64,000 nucleotides of DNA from Streptomyces sp. NA04227 (GCF_013364195.1 NZ_CP054918.1:7429001-7493000), one strand, 5' to 3'; counted from the first letter of the stretch, positions 43,923 to 56,199 are shown. Program-made: numbers and translations. Notes: generated by a model from the letters alone, not told the origin.

Positions 43923-46109
43923 ATGTCTCAACTTCGCGCACCGGCCGCCCGCGCGGACCGCCGTGAGGGCGGCCGCCACGGACGGCCCGCCCGCCGCAGC
44001 GCACCGGCGCTGCCGGAGACCTGCATACGAGCCCGGCTGCTCCGCCTGGCGCTGTTTCCGGCGACCGCGGTGGCGCTGTGCGCGCTCGCGGCGCTGATCG
44101 CCGCGCACGCCACGGCCCCCTGGCGGTGGGCGGTCCTCGCGGCGACGGGCCTCCTCGCCCTGGCCGCCGTCACCGGCGGTGCCGTCGCCGCGCACCGCGC
44201 GGCCCGCCACCTGCACGACCGGATAGCGCTGCTGCGCCGCACCACCGCACGCGGCCAGGCCGAAGTGCGCGCCCTGGTCGAGGTACTGGCCCGCGGCGAG
44301 GAGCCGCCCGAGCGCCGCACCCCGGACACCTCCGCGCCCGAGGGCGACAGCTTCGACCTGCTCGCCGGGGAGGTGAACCGGGCCCACGAGGCGGCGGTCG
44401 CGGCCGTGGTCCGGGTCTCCCGGCTGCCCGGCCGCACCGGCAGCGAACAGAAGCTGGAGGTCTTCGTCAGCCTGGCCCGGCGGCTCCAGTCCCTGGTGCA
44501 CCGCGAGATCGCCATCCTCGACGAGCTGGAGAACGAGGTCGAGGACCCCGACCTGCTCAAGGGCCTCTTCCACGTGGACCACCTGGCGACCCGTATCCGG
44601 CGGCACGCGGAGAACCTGGCCGTGCTCGGCGGGGCGATGTCGCGCCGCCAGTGGAGCAGCCCGGTCAGTGTCACCGAGGTGCTGCGGTCGGCGGTCGCCG
44701 AGGTGGAGCAGTACGCACGGGTGAAACTGGTGCCGCCGATCCAGGGCGCGGTACGCGGGCACGCGGTGGCCGACGTCATCCATCTGCTCGCCGAACTCGT
44801 GGAGAACGCGACCGTGTTCTCGGCGCCGAAGACCGAGGTGCTGCTGCGGGTGAACCCCGTCGCCGCAGGGCTCGCCGTCGAGGTCGAGGACCGGGGCCTG
44901 GGCATGCCGGTCACCGAGCAGAACCGGATGAACACCCTGCTGGCCGACCCGGGCCGGGTGAACGTCGCCTCGATGCTCCAGGACGGCCGTATCGGACTGT
45001 TCGTCGTCTCCCAGCTCGCCCGCAGACACGGCATCACGGTGCGCCTCCAAGCGAACATCTACGGGGGAGTGCAGGCCGTACTGGTACTGCCGCAGGCACT
45101 CGTCGGCACACCGGAGGAGGAACGTGCCGCCCTCGGCCAGCCGACTCCGGCACACGGGACTCCCACCCACGCGATCGGCACCCACGGCACCCCGGCACCC
45201 GGCACCCCGGCACACGGGACGCCCGCCCAGGGCACGCCCGCCTACGGCACTCCCGGGCACGGCACCCCCGCGCAGAGCACACCCGCCCCTCGGGCAACTC
45301 CCGCCCAGGGCACGCCCGTACCCGCGCTCCCGGCCACCGCCCGCGCCTCGCAGCAGACCCCGGCCCACGCGAACCCGACGCCCACTCCGGCCCACGGGAT
45401 TCCCACGCCCGCGCACGGCACCCCTGCCCCGGCCCACGGCATCCCCACACCCGCACGCGGCGCCCACGACCCCACACCCGCCCACGGCACTCCTGTCCCC
45501 GCCGCCCGTTCCGGTGCCCAACTGCCCGCCGGGCAGCCGCAGTCCATGTTGCAGATGGGCGGTTCGGAGCCGGGCATCGCGCGTGCCGGGGCGCGGATCG
45601 CGAGCGCCCAGGCGGGGAGCTCCACGCCCCGCGAGCCCCGGCCCGAGCGGCCCGCCGCCCCGCTCTCGGGCGTGCCCTCCGAGCGTCCCCCGAAGCTGCC
45701 CCGGCGCCGCGCCCAGCAGAGCCTCGCACCGCAGCTCAAGGAAGCACCGGCCGCGCGCCGCGAGGAGACCGGGCCGCTGGCGGTGCACGACCCCGGACTG
45801 ATGGCCGCGTTCCGGCGCGGGGTGCAGCGGGCCGAGGCCCAGTCGCCGTCGGCTCGTGCGGCCACGAGCACGACCGGGCAGGAACCGTCGCGACTGTCCG
45901 GCACACCCACACCTCTGCCCTCCGATCCGCGGCCGGGCGCGGACGCCCGCCCGGCACCGGAATCCGCACCGGAATCCGCACCGGAATCCGCACCGGGCAC
46001 CGCTCCGAACCGCCACCCCGCCCCCGCCCTGCCCCGGCGCGAACCCGCCCGGCCCCGCTCGTCGGCCGACGCGGGCGTGGCCCCCGGCGGGAGCGGAGGC
46101 GCGGGATGA
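43923..46109 (+). CDS. cvnA: Conservon sensor kinase-like protein (CvnA)
   Basis: 728 residues from ATG 43923 (AGAGGA upstream). Two membrane helices lie in about 40-85 (LRLALFPATAVALCALAALIAA and the following one). A cytoplasmic helical domain follows (HVDHLATRIRRHAENLAVL) and then a HATPase: N box ELVENATVFSAP (about 291), G1 EVEDRGLGM and G2 GRIGLFVVSQLARRHG. After about residue 400 comes a long disordered tail rich in Pro, Ala, Gly, Thr and His (repeat feature 45145-45500). In conservons this protein works with a roadblock protein, a DUF742 protein and a GTPase, much like a membrane signalling complex. It lacks a phospho-accepting His of the usual H-box form. Confidence 0.92.
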   Translation: MSQLRAPAARADRREGGRHGRPARRSAPALPETCIRARLLRLALFPATAVALCALAALIAAHATAPWRWAVLAATGLLALAAVTGGAVAAHRAARHLHDRIALLRRTTARGQAEVRALVEVLARGEEPPERRTPDTSAPEGDSFDLLAGEVNRAHEAAVAAVVRVSRLPGRTGSEQKLEVFVSLARRLQSLVHREIAILDELENEVEDPDLLKGLFHVDHLATRIRRHAENLAVLGGAMSRRQWSSPVSVTEVLRSAVAEVEQYARVKLVPPIQGAVRGHAVADVIHLLAELVENATVFSAPKTEVLLRVNPVAAGLAVEVEDRGLGMPVTEQNRMNTLLADPGRVNVASMLQDGRIGLFVVSQLARRHGITVRLQANIYGGVQAVLVLPQALVGTPEEERAALGQPTPAHGTPTHAIGTHGTPAPGTPAHGTPAQGTPAYGTPGHGTPAQSTPAPRATPAQGTPVPALPATARASQQTPAHANPTPTPAHGIPTPAHGTPAPAHGIPTPARGAHDPTPAHGTPVPAARSGAQLPAGQPQSMLQMGGSEPGIARAGARIASAQAGSSTPREPRPERPAAPLSGVPSERPPKLPRRRAQQSLAPQLKEAPAARREETGPLAVHDPGLMAAFRRGVQRAEAQSPSARAATSTTGQEPSRLSGTPTPLPSDPRPGADARPAPESAPESAPESAPGTAPNRHPAPALPRREPARPRSSADAGVAPGGSGGAG
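45145..45500 (+). repeat. Low-complexity Pro/Ala/Gly/Thr/His repeat coding region in cvnA
   Basis: Loosely repeated 15- to 30-base units encode GTPAHGTPAQGTPAYGTP-like stretches (period of five residues). A second short tandem of GGAATCCGCACC follows around 45960-46000. It is coding for a flexible linker and not a mobile element. Confidence 0.85.
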
Positions 46110-46606
46110 CCACAAGCACCGGGGCCCCAGGGCCCGTACCACCCCGTTCTCCGAGGAGTCGAACCACCACCATGCCGAGCGATACCACCTCCGGCCGCAG
46201 CGCCGATCTCGACTGGCTGCTCAGCGGCCTCGTACAGCGGGTGCCGGACACCCGCAGCGCCGTACTGCTGTCCTCCGACGGCCTGGTGAAGTCGCTGCAC
46301 GGCCTGGAGCCGGACAGCGCCGACCACTTGGCCGCGCTCGCCTCCGGGCTGCACTCGCTCGGCCGCAGCGCCGGGGTGCGGTTCGGGGACGGCGGCCAGG
46401 TGCGTCAGGTCGTCGTCGAACTCGACACCACGCTGCTGTTCGTCACCACCGCGGGTTCCGGCACCTGTCTCGCGGTACTGGCCGGGCGCGAGGCGGACGC
46501 GGCGGTCCTGGGCTACGAGATGGCGACGCTGGTGAAGAGCGTGCGGCCGTATCTGGCCACCACGCCCCGGCACGCCGTCCCGCGACCCGGTACGCCGGGG
46601 CAGTGA
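46106..46606 (+). CDS. cvnB: Roadblock/LC7 domain protein (CvnB)
   Basis: 166 residues from ATG 46106, which overlaps the cvnA stop (ATGA) and follows GGAGGC. An in-frame ATG at 46172 gives the usual family length of about 144. The domain runs LDWLLSGLVQRVPDTRSAVLLSSDGLVKS through ELDTTLLFVTTAGSGTCLAVLAG, a roadblock fold that acts as a regulator of small GTPases in MglB-type systems. It should pair with the GTPase encoded two genes on. Soluble. Confidence 0.92.
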   Translation: MTTSTGAPGPVPPRSPRSRTTTMPSDTTSGRSADLDWLLSGLVQRVPDTRSAVLLSSDGLVKSLHGLEPDSADHLAALASGLHSLGRSAGVRFGDGGQVRQVVVELDTTLLFVTTAGSGTCLAVLAGREADAAVLGYEMATLVKSVRPYLATTPRHAVPRPGTPGQ

Positions 46607-46980
46607 GCGTGGCCAGAGTGCAGGACGGACCGTGGCGCGATGCCGCGGCCGGGCGGCTCGTGCGCCCCTACACGATCAGCAACGGCCGTACCCGGCCCAG
46701 TACGGCGCTGGACCTGCTCTCGCAGGTCATGGTGACCGGCTCCACGCCGCTCGGCTATCTCGGTCCCGAACACGCGCAGGCGCTGCACCTGTGCGAGGCA
46801 CCCGTCTCGGTCGCCGAGATCGCCGCCCATCTGCGGCTGCCCGCGGCCGTCACCAAGGTGCTGCTCTCCGACCTCGTCGACTGCGGCGCCCTCACCACCA
46901 AACCCCCCGCACATCACCACACCCCGACCGACCGGTCCCTCCTGGAGGCGGTGCTCGATGGACTACGACGCCAGCTCTGA
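46603..46980 (+). CDS. cvnC: DUF742 protein (CvnC)
   Basis: 125 residues. RLVRPYTISNGRTRPSTALDLLSQVM (about 15-40) is typical of DUF742. The C-terminal half is a winged-helix-like domain (CEAPVSVAEIAAHLRLPAAVTKVLLSDLVDCGAL). GTG 46603 overlaps the cvnB stop (GTGA) and its own stop overlaps the GTPase gene by 23 bases. Its role in conservons is not known in detail; a DNA-binding or adaptor function is plausible. Confidence 0.93.
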   Translation: MSVARVQDGPWRDAAAGRLVRPYTISNGRTRPSTALDLLSQVMVTGSTPLGYLGPEHAQALHLCEAPVSVAEIAAHLRLPAAVTKVLLSDLVDCGALTTKPPAHHHTPTDRSLLEAVLDGLRRQL

Positions 46981-47557
46981 CCCGTTCCCCACCGCGCTGA
47001 AGGTCCTCGTGGCGGGCGGATTCGGGGTCGGCAAGACGACCTTCGTCGGCGCCGTCAGCGAGATCGCACCGCTGTCCACCGAGGAACTCCTCACCAGCGC
47101 GAGCGAGGCGACCGACAGCCTGGACGGAGTCGAGAACAAGCAGGAGACCACCGTCGCGATGGACTTCGGCCGGATCTGCCTGGACCCGGGACATGTGCTC
47201 TACCTGTTCGGTACGCCGGGCCAGGAGCGGTTCTGGTTCATGTGGGACGAGCTGTGCACGGGCGCGCTGGGCGCCGTGGTGCTCGCCGACACCCGGCGCC
47301 TGGAGGACTGCTTCGCCGCGGTGGACTTCTTCGAGGAACGGGGTCTCGGCTTCGTGGTCGCGGTCAACGAGTTCGACGGCGGGCACCGCTACGACCCCGA
47401 GGAGGTGCGGGCGGCCATCGACCTGGACCCGGCCGTCCCCGTGGTGTGCTGCGACGCCCGTATCTCCAGCTCGGCGGTGCACACCCTGGTTGTCCTCGTA
47501 CGGCATCTGCTGGACCACGCACCGGCGGCCGCGCCCAGCGAAGGCGTGCGGTCGTGA
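46958..47557 (+). CDS. cvnD: Small GTPase (CvnD), conservon
   Basis: 199 residues, Ras-like fold. P-loop GGFGVGKTT (about 20-28), G3 FGTPGQERFWFM (about 85-96). The base-recognition motif reads NEFDGG where NKxD is canonical, a frequent variant in this family. It belongs to the MglA-like bacterial GTPases and should be switched by the roadblock protein CvnB under the control of CvnA. Overlaps cvnC by 23 bases and the next gene by four. Confidence 0.94.
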   Translation: MDYDASSDPFPTALKVLVAGGFGVGKTTFVGAVSEIAPLSTEELLTSASEATDSLDGVENKQETTVAMDFGRICLDPGHVLYLFGTPGQERFWFMWDELCTGALGAVVLADTRRLEDCFAAVDFFEERGLGFVVAVNEFDGGHRYDPEEVRAAIDLDPAVPVVCCDARISSSAVHTLVVLVRHLLDHAPAAAPSEGVRS

Positions 47558-48108
47558 CCGGGGCGACGGCCGGGCGGCTGCTGCTCACCCCGGTGGACGG
47601 GCAGGCCGCCCGCCGGGCGCGGCGGCTGCGGGAGCTGGGCCTGCTCGAACGTGCCGACCCGCGCTTCGACCGGTTCGCCGAGCGGCTCGCCCGCACCAGC
47701 TCGGCGCCCTGGTCGATGGTCACGTTCATGGACGAGAAGCGGCAGTTCCTCGCCGGACTGCACTGGCCGAGCGCCCAGGCTCTCGCGGACGAAAGCCTGG
47801 ATCCCTTCGCCCGGCGCTCGCTGCGCCGCGACCACGGCTACTGCCCGCATGTGGTGGCCCGGCGCCGGGCCCTCGCCCTGGACGACGTACGCGAGTATCC
47901 GCGCTTCGCCCAGAACCCGGTGGTGGACGGCTACGGCGTACGCGCCTATCTCGGCGCCCCGCTCCTGGACGGATCGGGTCTGGTGCTCGGCACGGTCTGC
48001 GCCCTGGACATCGCCCCGCGCCGCTGGGGCCGTACCGGCCTTGAATCGATCAAGGAGATGGCGGAGGAGCTGGCCAGCCAGACCCTCCGCCCGGAGTGCG
48101 CAATCTGA
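47554..48108 (+). CDS. GAF domain protein, fifth conservon gene
   Basis: 184 residues. A single GAF-type fold: [32 protein letters not shown], then [34 protein letters not shown]. No catalytic or HTH domain. GTG 47554 overlaps the GTPase stop (GTGA), so it is translated with the conservon. It may be a small-molecule or redox sensor for the complex; the Cys in HGYCPHVV and in GTVCALD are the only Cys in the pocket region. A strong hairpin follows. Confidence 0.9.
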   Translation: MTGATAGRLLLTPVDGQAARRARRLRELGLLERADPRFDRFAERLARTSSAPWSMVTFMDEKRQFLAGLHWPSAQALADESLDPFARRSLRRDHGYCPHVVARRRALALDDVREYPRFAQNPVVDGYGVRAYLGAPLLDGSGLVLGTVCALDIAPRRWGRTGLESIKEMAEELASQTLRPECAI

Positions 48109-48112
48109 GCGA

Positions 48113-48156
48113 GCGGCCCGCAACTCCCGCTGTCGGGGCGGGTGTTGCGGGCCCGC
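48113..48156 (+). terminator. Terminator of the conservon
   Basis: GCGGCCCGCAACTCCCGC pairs with GCGGGTGTTGCGGGCC after a short loop, with one mismatch. It begins five bases after the stop of the GAF protein. The remaining 255 bases before tdh show no gene. Confidence 0.82.
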
Positions 48157-48412
48157 GAGCACAGTGGCCGGTCCGCCGCCACCGGCTCCGCGGAATCGGC
48201 CTGTAGGAAAGCTGCGGGCGTGGTTAAGAAATCCTCGATGGACCGCGGCGCCCCGTTGCGGCAGATTCTCCCGTGCCGGGCGCGCACCGCGAGAGCGCCC
48301 GGGCAGGCCGCGACCGGCTGCCCGTACCGGCGACCCCACCCCTGCCCCGGCAGCCGTGCCGCGCCCGTGTGCCCGTACGGCCGCCGCCCAGCCGTACGAC
48401 GGGAGCCGTGAC

Positions 48413-49441
48413 GTGAAGGCGCTGGTGAAGGAGAAGGCCGAGCCGGGCCTCTGGCTGATGGACGTGCCGGAGCCGCAGATCGGGCCCACCGATGTGCTGA
48501 TCAAGGTGCTGCGGACCGGTATCTGCGGCACCGATCTGCACATCAGGAACTGGGACGGCTGGGCCCAGCAGGCCGTCAGCGCCCCGCGGATCCTCGGCCA
48601 CGAGTTCGTCGGCGAGGTCGTCGAGGTCGGCCGGGACGTGACCGAGACCTCGGTCGGCGACCGGGTCAGCGGCGAGGGCCACCTCGTCTGCGGCAAGTGC
48701 CGCAACTGTCTGGCCGGGCGCCGCCATCTGTGCCGCGCCACCGTCGGCCTGGGCGTGGGCTGCGACGGAGCCTTCGCCGAGTACGTCGCCCTGCCCGCGT
48801 CCAATGTGTGGGTGCACCGGGCCCCGGTGGACCTCGACGTGGCGGCGATGTTCGACCCGTTCGGCAACGCCGTCCACACCGCGCTGTCCTTCCCGCTGGT
48901 CGGCGAGGACGTACTGATCACCGGCGCCGGGCCGATCGGTCTGATGGCCGCCGCCGTGGCCCGGCACGCCGGCGCCCGCAACGTGGTGATCACCGACGTC
49001 AGCGAGGACCGCCTGGAACTCGCCCGCTCGATCGGCGTGAGCCTCGCCCTGAACGTCGCCGAGACGGACATCGCCGACGGCCAGCGGCGCCTCGGCCTGC
49101 GCGAGGGCTTCGACATCGGCCTGGAGATGTCGGGACACCCCTCCGCGCTGCGGGACATGATCGCCAACATGACCCACGGCGGCCGGATCGCCATGCTCGG
49201 CCTGCCCGCCGAGGAGTTCGCCGTGGACTGGGCACGGGTCGTCACCTCGATGATCACCCTCAAGGGCATCTACGGCCGCGAGATGTACGAGACCTGGTAC
49301 GCGATGACCGTCCTGGTCGAGGGCGGGCTCGACCTCTCGCCGGTCATCACCGGACGCTACGGCCACCGCGACTTCGAGGCCGCCTTCGCCGACGCCGCCA
49401 GCGGCCGCGGCGGCAAGGTCATCCTCGACTGGACCTCCTGA
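48413..49441 (+). CDS. tdh: L-threonine 3-dehydrogenase
   Basis: 342 residues, zinc alcohol-dehydrogenase fold. The catalytic zinc site is GICGTDLHI (Cys about 38) and LGHEFVGEV (His-Glu about 63-64). The structural zinc site has four Cys in [20 protein letters not shown] binding is [18 protein letters not shown]. It oxidises L-threonine to 2-amino-3-oxobutyrate, which the next gene product splits. GTG 48413 follows GGGAG. The pair supplies glycine and acetyl-CoA from threonine. Confidence 0.96.
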   Translation: MKALVKEKAEPGLWLMDVPEPQIGPTDVLIKVLRTGICGTDLHIRNWDGWAQQAVSAPRILGHEFVGEVVEVGRDVTETSVGDRVSGEGHLVCGKCRNCLAGRRHLCRATVGLGVGCDGAFAEYVALPASNVWVHRAPVDLDVAAMFDPFGNAVHTALSFPLVGEDVLITGAGPIGLMAAAVARHAGARNVVITDVSEDRLELARSIGVSLALNVAETDIADGQRRLGLREGFDIGLEMSGHPSALRDMIANMTHGGRIAMLGLPAEEFAVDWARVVTSMITLKGIYGREMYETWYAMTVLVEGGLDLSPVITGRYGHRDFEAAFADAASGRGGKVILDWTS

Positions 49442-49517
49442 CCGACCACGGCCACCGCACGCCCTCCGGTCCCGCAGGGACCGAACCCACCTCCCCGGAC
49501 CCCCTGGAGACAGCCAC

Positions 49518-50735
49518 ATGTTCGACTCCGTACGCGCCGATCTGCGAGACACCCTCGAGGAGATCCGCAGCGCGGGCCTGCACAAGCCCGAGCGCGTGAT
49601 CGCCACCCCGCAGTCCCGGGCCGTCTCGGTCACCGCCGGGGGCCGCCCCGGAGAGGTCCTCAACTTCTGCGCCAACAACTACCTCGGCCTCGCCGACCAC
49701 CCCGAGGTGATCGCCGCCGCGCACGAGGCGCTCGACCGCTGGGGCTACGGCATGGCCTCGGTGCGCTTCATCTGCGGTACGCAGGAGGTCCACAAGGAGC
49801 TGGAGCGCAGGCTGTCGGCCTTCCTCGGCCAGGAGGACACGATCCTGTACTCCTCCTGCTTCGACGCCAACGGCGGTGTCTTCGAGACGCTCCTCGGCGA
49901 GCAGGACGCGGTCATCTCCGACGCCCTGAACCACGCCTCCATCATCGACGGCATCCGCCTGTCCAAGGCCCGCCGCTTCCGCTACGCCAACCGCGACATG
50001 GCGGAGCTGGAGCAGCGCCTGAAGGAGGCGGGCGACGCGCGCCGCCGCCTGATCGTCACCGACGGCGTCTTCTCCATGGACGGCTACCTCGCCCCGCTGC
50101 GCGAGATCTGCGACCTGGCCGAGCGCTACGACGCCATGGTCATGGTCGACGACTCGCACGCGGTCGGCTTCGTCGGCGAGGGCGGCCGCGGCACCCCGGA
50201 ACTGCACGACGTCATGGACCGCGTCGACATCATCACCGGCACCCTCGGCAAGGCGCTCGGCGGTGCCTCCGGCGGCTACGTCGCGGCCCGTACCGAGATC
50301 GTCGCCCTGCTGCGCCAGCGCTCGCGTCCGTACCTCTTCTCCAACACCCTCGCCCCGGTGATCGCCGCGGCCTCGCTCAAGGTGCTCGACCTCCTGGAGT
50401 CGGCGGGCGACCTGCGCGAGCGGCTCAAGGCCAACACCGCGCTGTTCCGCTCGCGGATGACCGAGGAGGGCTTCGACGTCCTGCCCGGCGACCACGCCAT
50501 CGCCCCGGTCATGATCGGCGACGCGGCCGTCGCCGGACGCATGGCCGAACTCCTCCTGGAACGCGGTGTGTATGTGATCGGCTTCTCGTACCCGGTGGTC
50601 CCGCAGGGCCAGGCGCGCATCCGTGTGCAGCTGTCCGCCGCGCACTCCGAGGAGGACGTGAACCGCGCGGTCGACGCCTTCGTGGCGGCCCGTGGTGAAC
50701 TCGACGCGCAGCCCGTAGGACAATCGGAGGCATGA
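49518..50735 (+). CDS. kbl: Glycine C-acetyltransferase (2-amino-3-ketobutyrate CoA ligase)
   Basis: 405 residues, alpha-oxoamine synthase family with [14 protein letters not shown] near the start, [17 protein letters not shown] (PLP Asp/His) and [14 protein letters not shown] (Schiff-base Lys about 248) are all present. It cleaves 2-amino-3-oxobutyrate with CoA to glycine and acetyl-CoA. ATG 49518 with GGAGA upstream. The gene follows tdh by 76 bases and overlaps the LysR gene by four bases. Confidence 0.96.
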   Translation: MFDSVRADLRDTLEEIRSAGLHKPERVIATPQSRAVSVTAGGRPGEVLNFCANNYLGLADHPEVIAAAHEALDRWGYGMASVRFICGTQEVHKELERRLSAFLGQEDTILYSSCFDANGGVFETLLGEQDAVISDALNHASIIDGIRLSKARRFRYANRDMAELEQRLKEAGDARRRLIVTDGVFSMDGYLAPLREICDLAERYDAMVMVDDSHAVGFVGEGGRGTPELHDVMDRVDIITGTLGKALGGASGGYVAARTEIVALLRQRSRPYLFSNTLAPVIAAASLKVLDLLESAGDLRERLKANTALFRSRMTEEGFDVLPGDHAIAPVMIGDAAVAGRMAELLLERGVYVIGFSYPVVPQGQARIRVQLSAAHSEEDVNRAVDAFVAARGELDAQPVGQSEA

Positions 50736-51643
50736 TCGAAGCGCGGCGGCTGCACATCCTCCGTGCGGTGGCCGACCACCGCACCCTCACCGCCGCGGCC
50801 GCCGCGCTGTACCTCACCCCGTCCGCGGTCTCCCAGCAGCTCACCGCGCTGGAACAGGAGACCGGCCACCGCCTGGTGGAGCGCAGCGCGCGCGGGGTGA
50901 GCCTCACCCCGGCCGGGGAGATCCTGCTGCGCCACACCAACACGGTGCTCGCCCAACTGGAGCGCGCGGACGCCGAACTCGCCGCGTACGGCTCCGGCGA
51001 GGCGGGCACCGTGACGGTCGCCTCCTTCGCCACCGGGATCGGCCTCGTGGTGGCCCCCGCCGTGGTCCGGCTCGCCGGGTCCAGTCCGGGCATCCGGGTA
51101 CGGGTGCGTGACGCGGAGGGCGACGCCAGCCTGCCGATGGTCCTGGACCGGCAGGTCGACGTGGCGGTCGCGGTCGAGTACCGGGGCGCCCCCGGCGTCG
51201 ACGACCCGCGCCTCACCCGGGTCCCGCTGTACGCCGAGCCCTTCGACGCCGTCGTTCCGGTCGGCCACGCACTCGCCGGCGCCGGACGGGTGCCGCTCGC
51301 CGAACTCGCCGGGCAGCCCTGGATCGGCCCGTACCCGGGCAACCCCTGCCACGACGTGGTCGTCCTCGCCTGCGAGAACGCCGGATTCCAGCCGCGCATG
51401 GAGCACTCCTCGGACGACTTCCGCGCCGTTGTCTCGCTGGCCTCCGCGGGTGCCGGGGTCGCCCTGGTGCCCCGCTCCGCGCTGCACGGCATGGACCTCG
51501 CCGGAGTCGTCGTACGCCCGGTGGAGGGCGTGGCACCGACCCGCCGGGTCTTCGCCGCGGTGCGCTGCGGGGCCGAGGAACACCCGCTGATCCGGCCGGT
51601 GCTGGGCGCGCTCGGCGAGGTGGCGCAGGAGCCCGCGCCCTAA
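50732..51643 (+). CDS. LysR family transcriptional regulator
   Basis: 303 residues. N-terminal winged helix (about 1-60) with [36 protein letters not shown], then a linker helix and an effector domain of the periplasmic-binding fold (about 88-300). The ATGA overlap with kbl means co-translation, so it may regulate tdh-kbl, possibly in response to threonine or a catabolite. Unlike most LysR genes it is not divergent from its probable targets. Confidence 0.93.
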   Translation: MIEARRLHILRAVADHRTLTAAAAALYLTPSAVSQQLTALEQETGHRLVERSARGVSLTPAGEILLRHTNTVLAQLERADAELAAYGSGEAGTVTVASFATGIGLVVAPAVVRLAGSSPGIRVRVRDAEGDASLPMVLDRQVDVAVAVEYRGAPGVDDPRLTRVPLYAEPFDAVVPVGHALAGAGRVPLAELAGQPWIGPYPGNPCHDVVVLACENAGFQPRMEHSSDDFRAVVSLASAGAGVALVPRSALHGMDLAGVVVRPVEGVAPTRRVFAAVRCGAEEHPLIRPVLGALGEVAQEPAP

Positions 51644-51728
51644 AGGCCGCGCGCGGGCGCCCGGACGCCGTGCCACGCGCCCGGGCCTCGACAGCGGACT
51701 GTCAGTACCCGCCGTTACGGTTCGTCCC

Positions 51729-52085
51729 ATGCCTGACGCCGAGGACGTACGCCGTATCGCCCTGTCCCTGCCCGACACCTCCGAACGGGTCGCCTGGAAC
51801 ATGCCGACCTTCCGTGTGGGCGGACGGATGTACGTGACCCTGCCCGAGGACGAGACGTCCATGGCGGTGCGCTGCCCCCGCGAGGAGGCCGCCGAACTGG
51901 TGCGCGCCGAGCCGGAGAAGTTCTGGATCGCGGACCACGAGGCGGCCTTCGCCTGGGTGCGGGTGCGCCTGGCCGCGCTGGAGGACGAGCGGGAACTGTA
52001 CGACATTCTGGCCGACTCCTGGCGCCAGGCCGCCTCGCCGAAACTCCTGGAAAACCACCCTGACCTGGGACTTCCCAAGATCTGA
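51729..52085 (+). CDS. MmcQ/YjbR family protein
   Basis: 118 residues, a single YjbR-like domain: EDVRRIALSLPDTSERVAWNMPTFRVGGRMYVTL at the N-terminus and FAWVRVRLAALEDERELYDILADSWRQAAS at the C-terminus. The fold resembles DNA-binding CyaY-like structures; function is not established. It lies 86 bases after the LysR gene and before icd, with no coupling. Confidence 0.9.
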   Translation: MPDAEDVRRIALSLPDTSERVAWNMPTFRVGGRMYVTLPEDETSMAVRCPREEAAELVRAEPEKFWIADHEAAFAWVRVRLAALEDERELYDILADSWRQAASPKLLENHPDLGLPKI

Positions 52086-54440
<2,355 letters not shown>

Positions 54441-54568
54441 GCACTTGGCCGAGCAGTCCGGGCAGAGACACCCCGTCGCGGCCGGGGCCGGTGAATCCGG
54501 CTCCGCCCGCGGCGGTCTCGTCCCGGCCGCCCGGCCTCGGGCCGTCAACTGGCCGTGGCCAAAGCGCG

Positions 54569-54597
54569 AGGCGTGTGCCCGAGGCGGGCGCACGCCT
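54569..54597 (+). terminator. Terminator of icd
   Basis: AGGCGTGTGCCCG and CGGGCGCACGCCT arms with one wobble pair and a three-base loop. Confidence 0.8.
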
Positions 54598-54626
54598 TGT
54601 GCGTACGCGCACGTCAACGACGAAAG

Positions 54627-54657
54627 GCCGCACTGGAATTGATCCAGTGCGGCCTCT
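54627..54657 (-). terminator. Terminator of tRNA-Pro gene
   Basis: A perfect 13-base stem AGGCCGCACTGGA/TCCAGTGCGGCCT with a five-base loop, 20 bases after the minus-strand tRNA. Confidence 0.85.
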
Positions 54658-54676
54658 CGTATGCGACTTCGAAAAG

Positions 54677-54750
<74 letters not shown>

Positions 54751-54890
54751 GTGCTCGTCTGACCTGGGCTTTCCCCCGGCCGAACGCGCAAAGAAACCAT
54801 ACCGCACTCGCGGTGGTGGTCGCGCACGCCTTTCGCCCCGGCTACCGTCACCGGGCGGGCCGCAGAGGGGCTTCCCGGCGGGGAGTCGGC

Positions 54891-54923
54891 GGACTATAGT
54901 CCTAAACTAGCAGTGCTAATTTA
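54891..54923. promoter_or_regulatory. Two adjacent palindromes before thiolase gene
   Basis: GGACTATAGTCC (54891-54902) is a perfect 12-bp palindrome. It is followed at once by TAAAC-TAGCA-G-TGCTA-ATTTA (54903-54923), a 21-bp near-perfect palindrome. They lie about 90-120 bases upstream of the thiolase gene in a locally AT-rich patch, and TATAGT could be a -10 box. A TetR-type repressor is the likeliest binder; none is encoded nearby. Confidence 0.65.
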
Positions 54924-55011
54924 CGGGCGCTCCGGAGCCGAGGTGTTCCCCGGCGAAGACGTGCGCTCGGCAGCCCGGACACCCCGGACCCTCGACTAGG
55001 AGAACCCCATC

Positions 55012-56199
55012 GTGCGTCCCGTCCATTTCGTCGCCGCCCGCCGCACCCCGATCGGGAAGCTGCGCGGTTCGCTCTCCTCCGTACGACCCGACGACCTGGC
55101 CGCGGGGGTCGTCAAGGGTGTGCTCGCCGATGTGCCCGCGCTCGACCCGGCCCGTATCGACGACGTGTACTGGGGCGCCGCCAACCAGGCGGGGGAGGAC
55201 AACCGCAATGTGGCCCGGATGGCGGTCCTGCTCGCCGGGCTGCCCGAGTCGGTGCCCGGTGCGACCGTCAACCGTCTGTGCGCCTCCGGCCTGGAGGCCG
55301 TGACCACCGCCGCGCGCGCGGTCGCCAGTGGTGACGCGGACATCGTCCTCGCGGGCGGCTCGGAGTCCATGAGCCGCGCCCCGTTCGTCCTGCCTCGCCC
55401 CGACGAGGCGCTGCCGCACCGGATGGAGACCTTCGACACCCGGCTCGGCTGGCGGATCACCAACCCGCGGATGAAGGAACTGCACGGGGTCCTCGCGATG
55501 GGAGAGACGGCCGAGGAGGTCGCCGAGCGCTACTCCATCAGCCGCGAGCGCCAGGACGCCTTCGCCCTGCGCAGCCACCAGCTCGCCGCCGAGGCGCGCA
55601 AGAACGGCCTCTTCGACGCCGAGATCCTGCCGGTGACCCGGCCCGACGGCGTGGTCGTGGACAGCGACGAGTGCATTCGTGAGAACACCTCGCTGGAGAA
55701 GCTGGCCTCGCTCAAACCCGTCTACCGCGCGGGCGGCACGGTCACCGCGGGCAACACCTCGCCGATGAACGACGGCGCCGCCGGACTGCTCCTGGTCACC
55801 GAGGACGTCCTGAACGAGCTCGGCCTCGAATCGCTCGGACGGTACGTCGCCGGTGCCTCGGCCGGTGTGCACCCCGACGTGATGGGCATTGGCCCGGTCC
55901 CGGCCACCCGCAAGGCCCTGGCCCGTAGCGACTGGTCCGTGGCGGACATCGAGGAGGCCGAGTTCAACGAGGCGTTCGCGGCCCAGGCGCTCGCCTGCGT
56001 GGACACCCTCGGCATCGACCCCGAACTGGTCAACCCGACCGGCGGCGCCCTCGCCCTCGGCCACCCCCTCGGCTCCTCCGGCGCGCGCATCCTCACCACG
56101 TTGCTGCACCGCATGCGCCGCAACGGCACCAGCAGGGGCCTGGCCACCATGTGCGTGGGCGTGGGCCAGGGCACCGCGGTACTCGTCGCCAAGGACTGA
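55012..56199 (+). CDS. Acetyl-CoA C-acyltransferase (thiolase)
   Basis: 395 residues, full-length thiolase. The acyl-accepting Cys is in VNRLCASGLEAV (about 90). The C-terminal GGALALGHPLGSSGARI carries the conserved His, and CVGVGQGTAVLV the second Cys. It resembles degradative thiolases such as PcaF/FadA (beta-ketoadipyl-CoA or 3-ketoacyl-CoA cleavage). GTG 55012 with TAGGAGAA upstream. No other degradation genes are adjacent, so the pathway is unknown. Two palindromes upstream suggest repressor control. Confidence 0.94.
   Translation: MRPVHFVAARRTPIGKLRGSLSSVRPDDLAAGVVKGVLADVPALDPARIDDVYWGAANQAGEDNRNVARMAVLLAGLPESVPGATVNRLCASGLEAVTTAARAVASGDADIVLAGGSESMSRAPFVLPRPDEALPHRMETFDTRLGWRITNPRMKELHGVLAMGETAEEVAERYSISRERQDAFALRSHQLAAEARKNGLFDAEILPVTRPDGVVVDSDECIRENTSLEKLASLKPVYRAGGTVTAGNTSPMNDGAAGLLLVTEDVLNELGLESLGRYVAGASAGVHPDVMGIGPVPATRKALARSDWSVADIEEAEFNEAFAAQALACVDTLGIDPELVNPTGGALALGHPLGSSGARILTTLLHRMRRNGTSRGLATMCVGVGQGTAVLVAKD

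Noticed and set aside
45145..45500. Repeats resembling a CRISPR or minisatellite array
   Set aside because: They keep reading frame within cvnA, units vary in length, and there are no unique spacers.
49500..51650. LysR regulator expected to be divergent from its target
   Set aside because: It overlaps kbl in the same direction, so the usual divergent arrangement does not apply.
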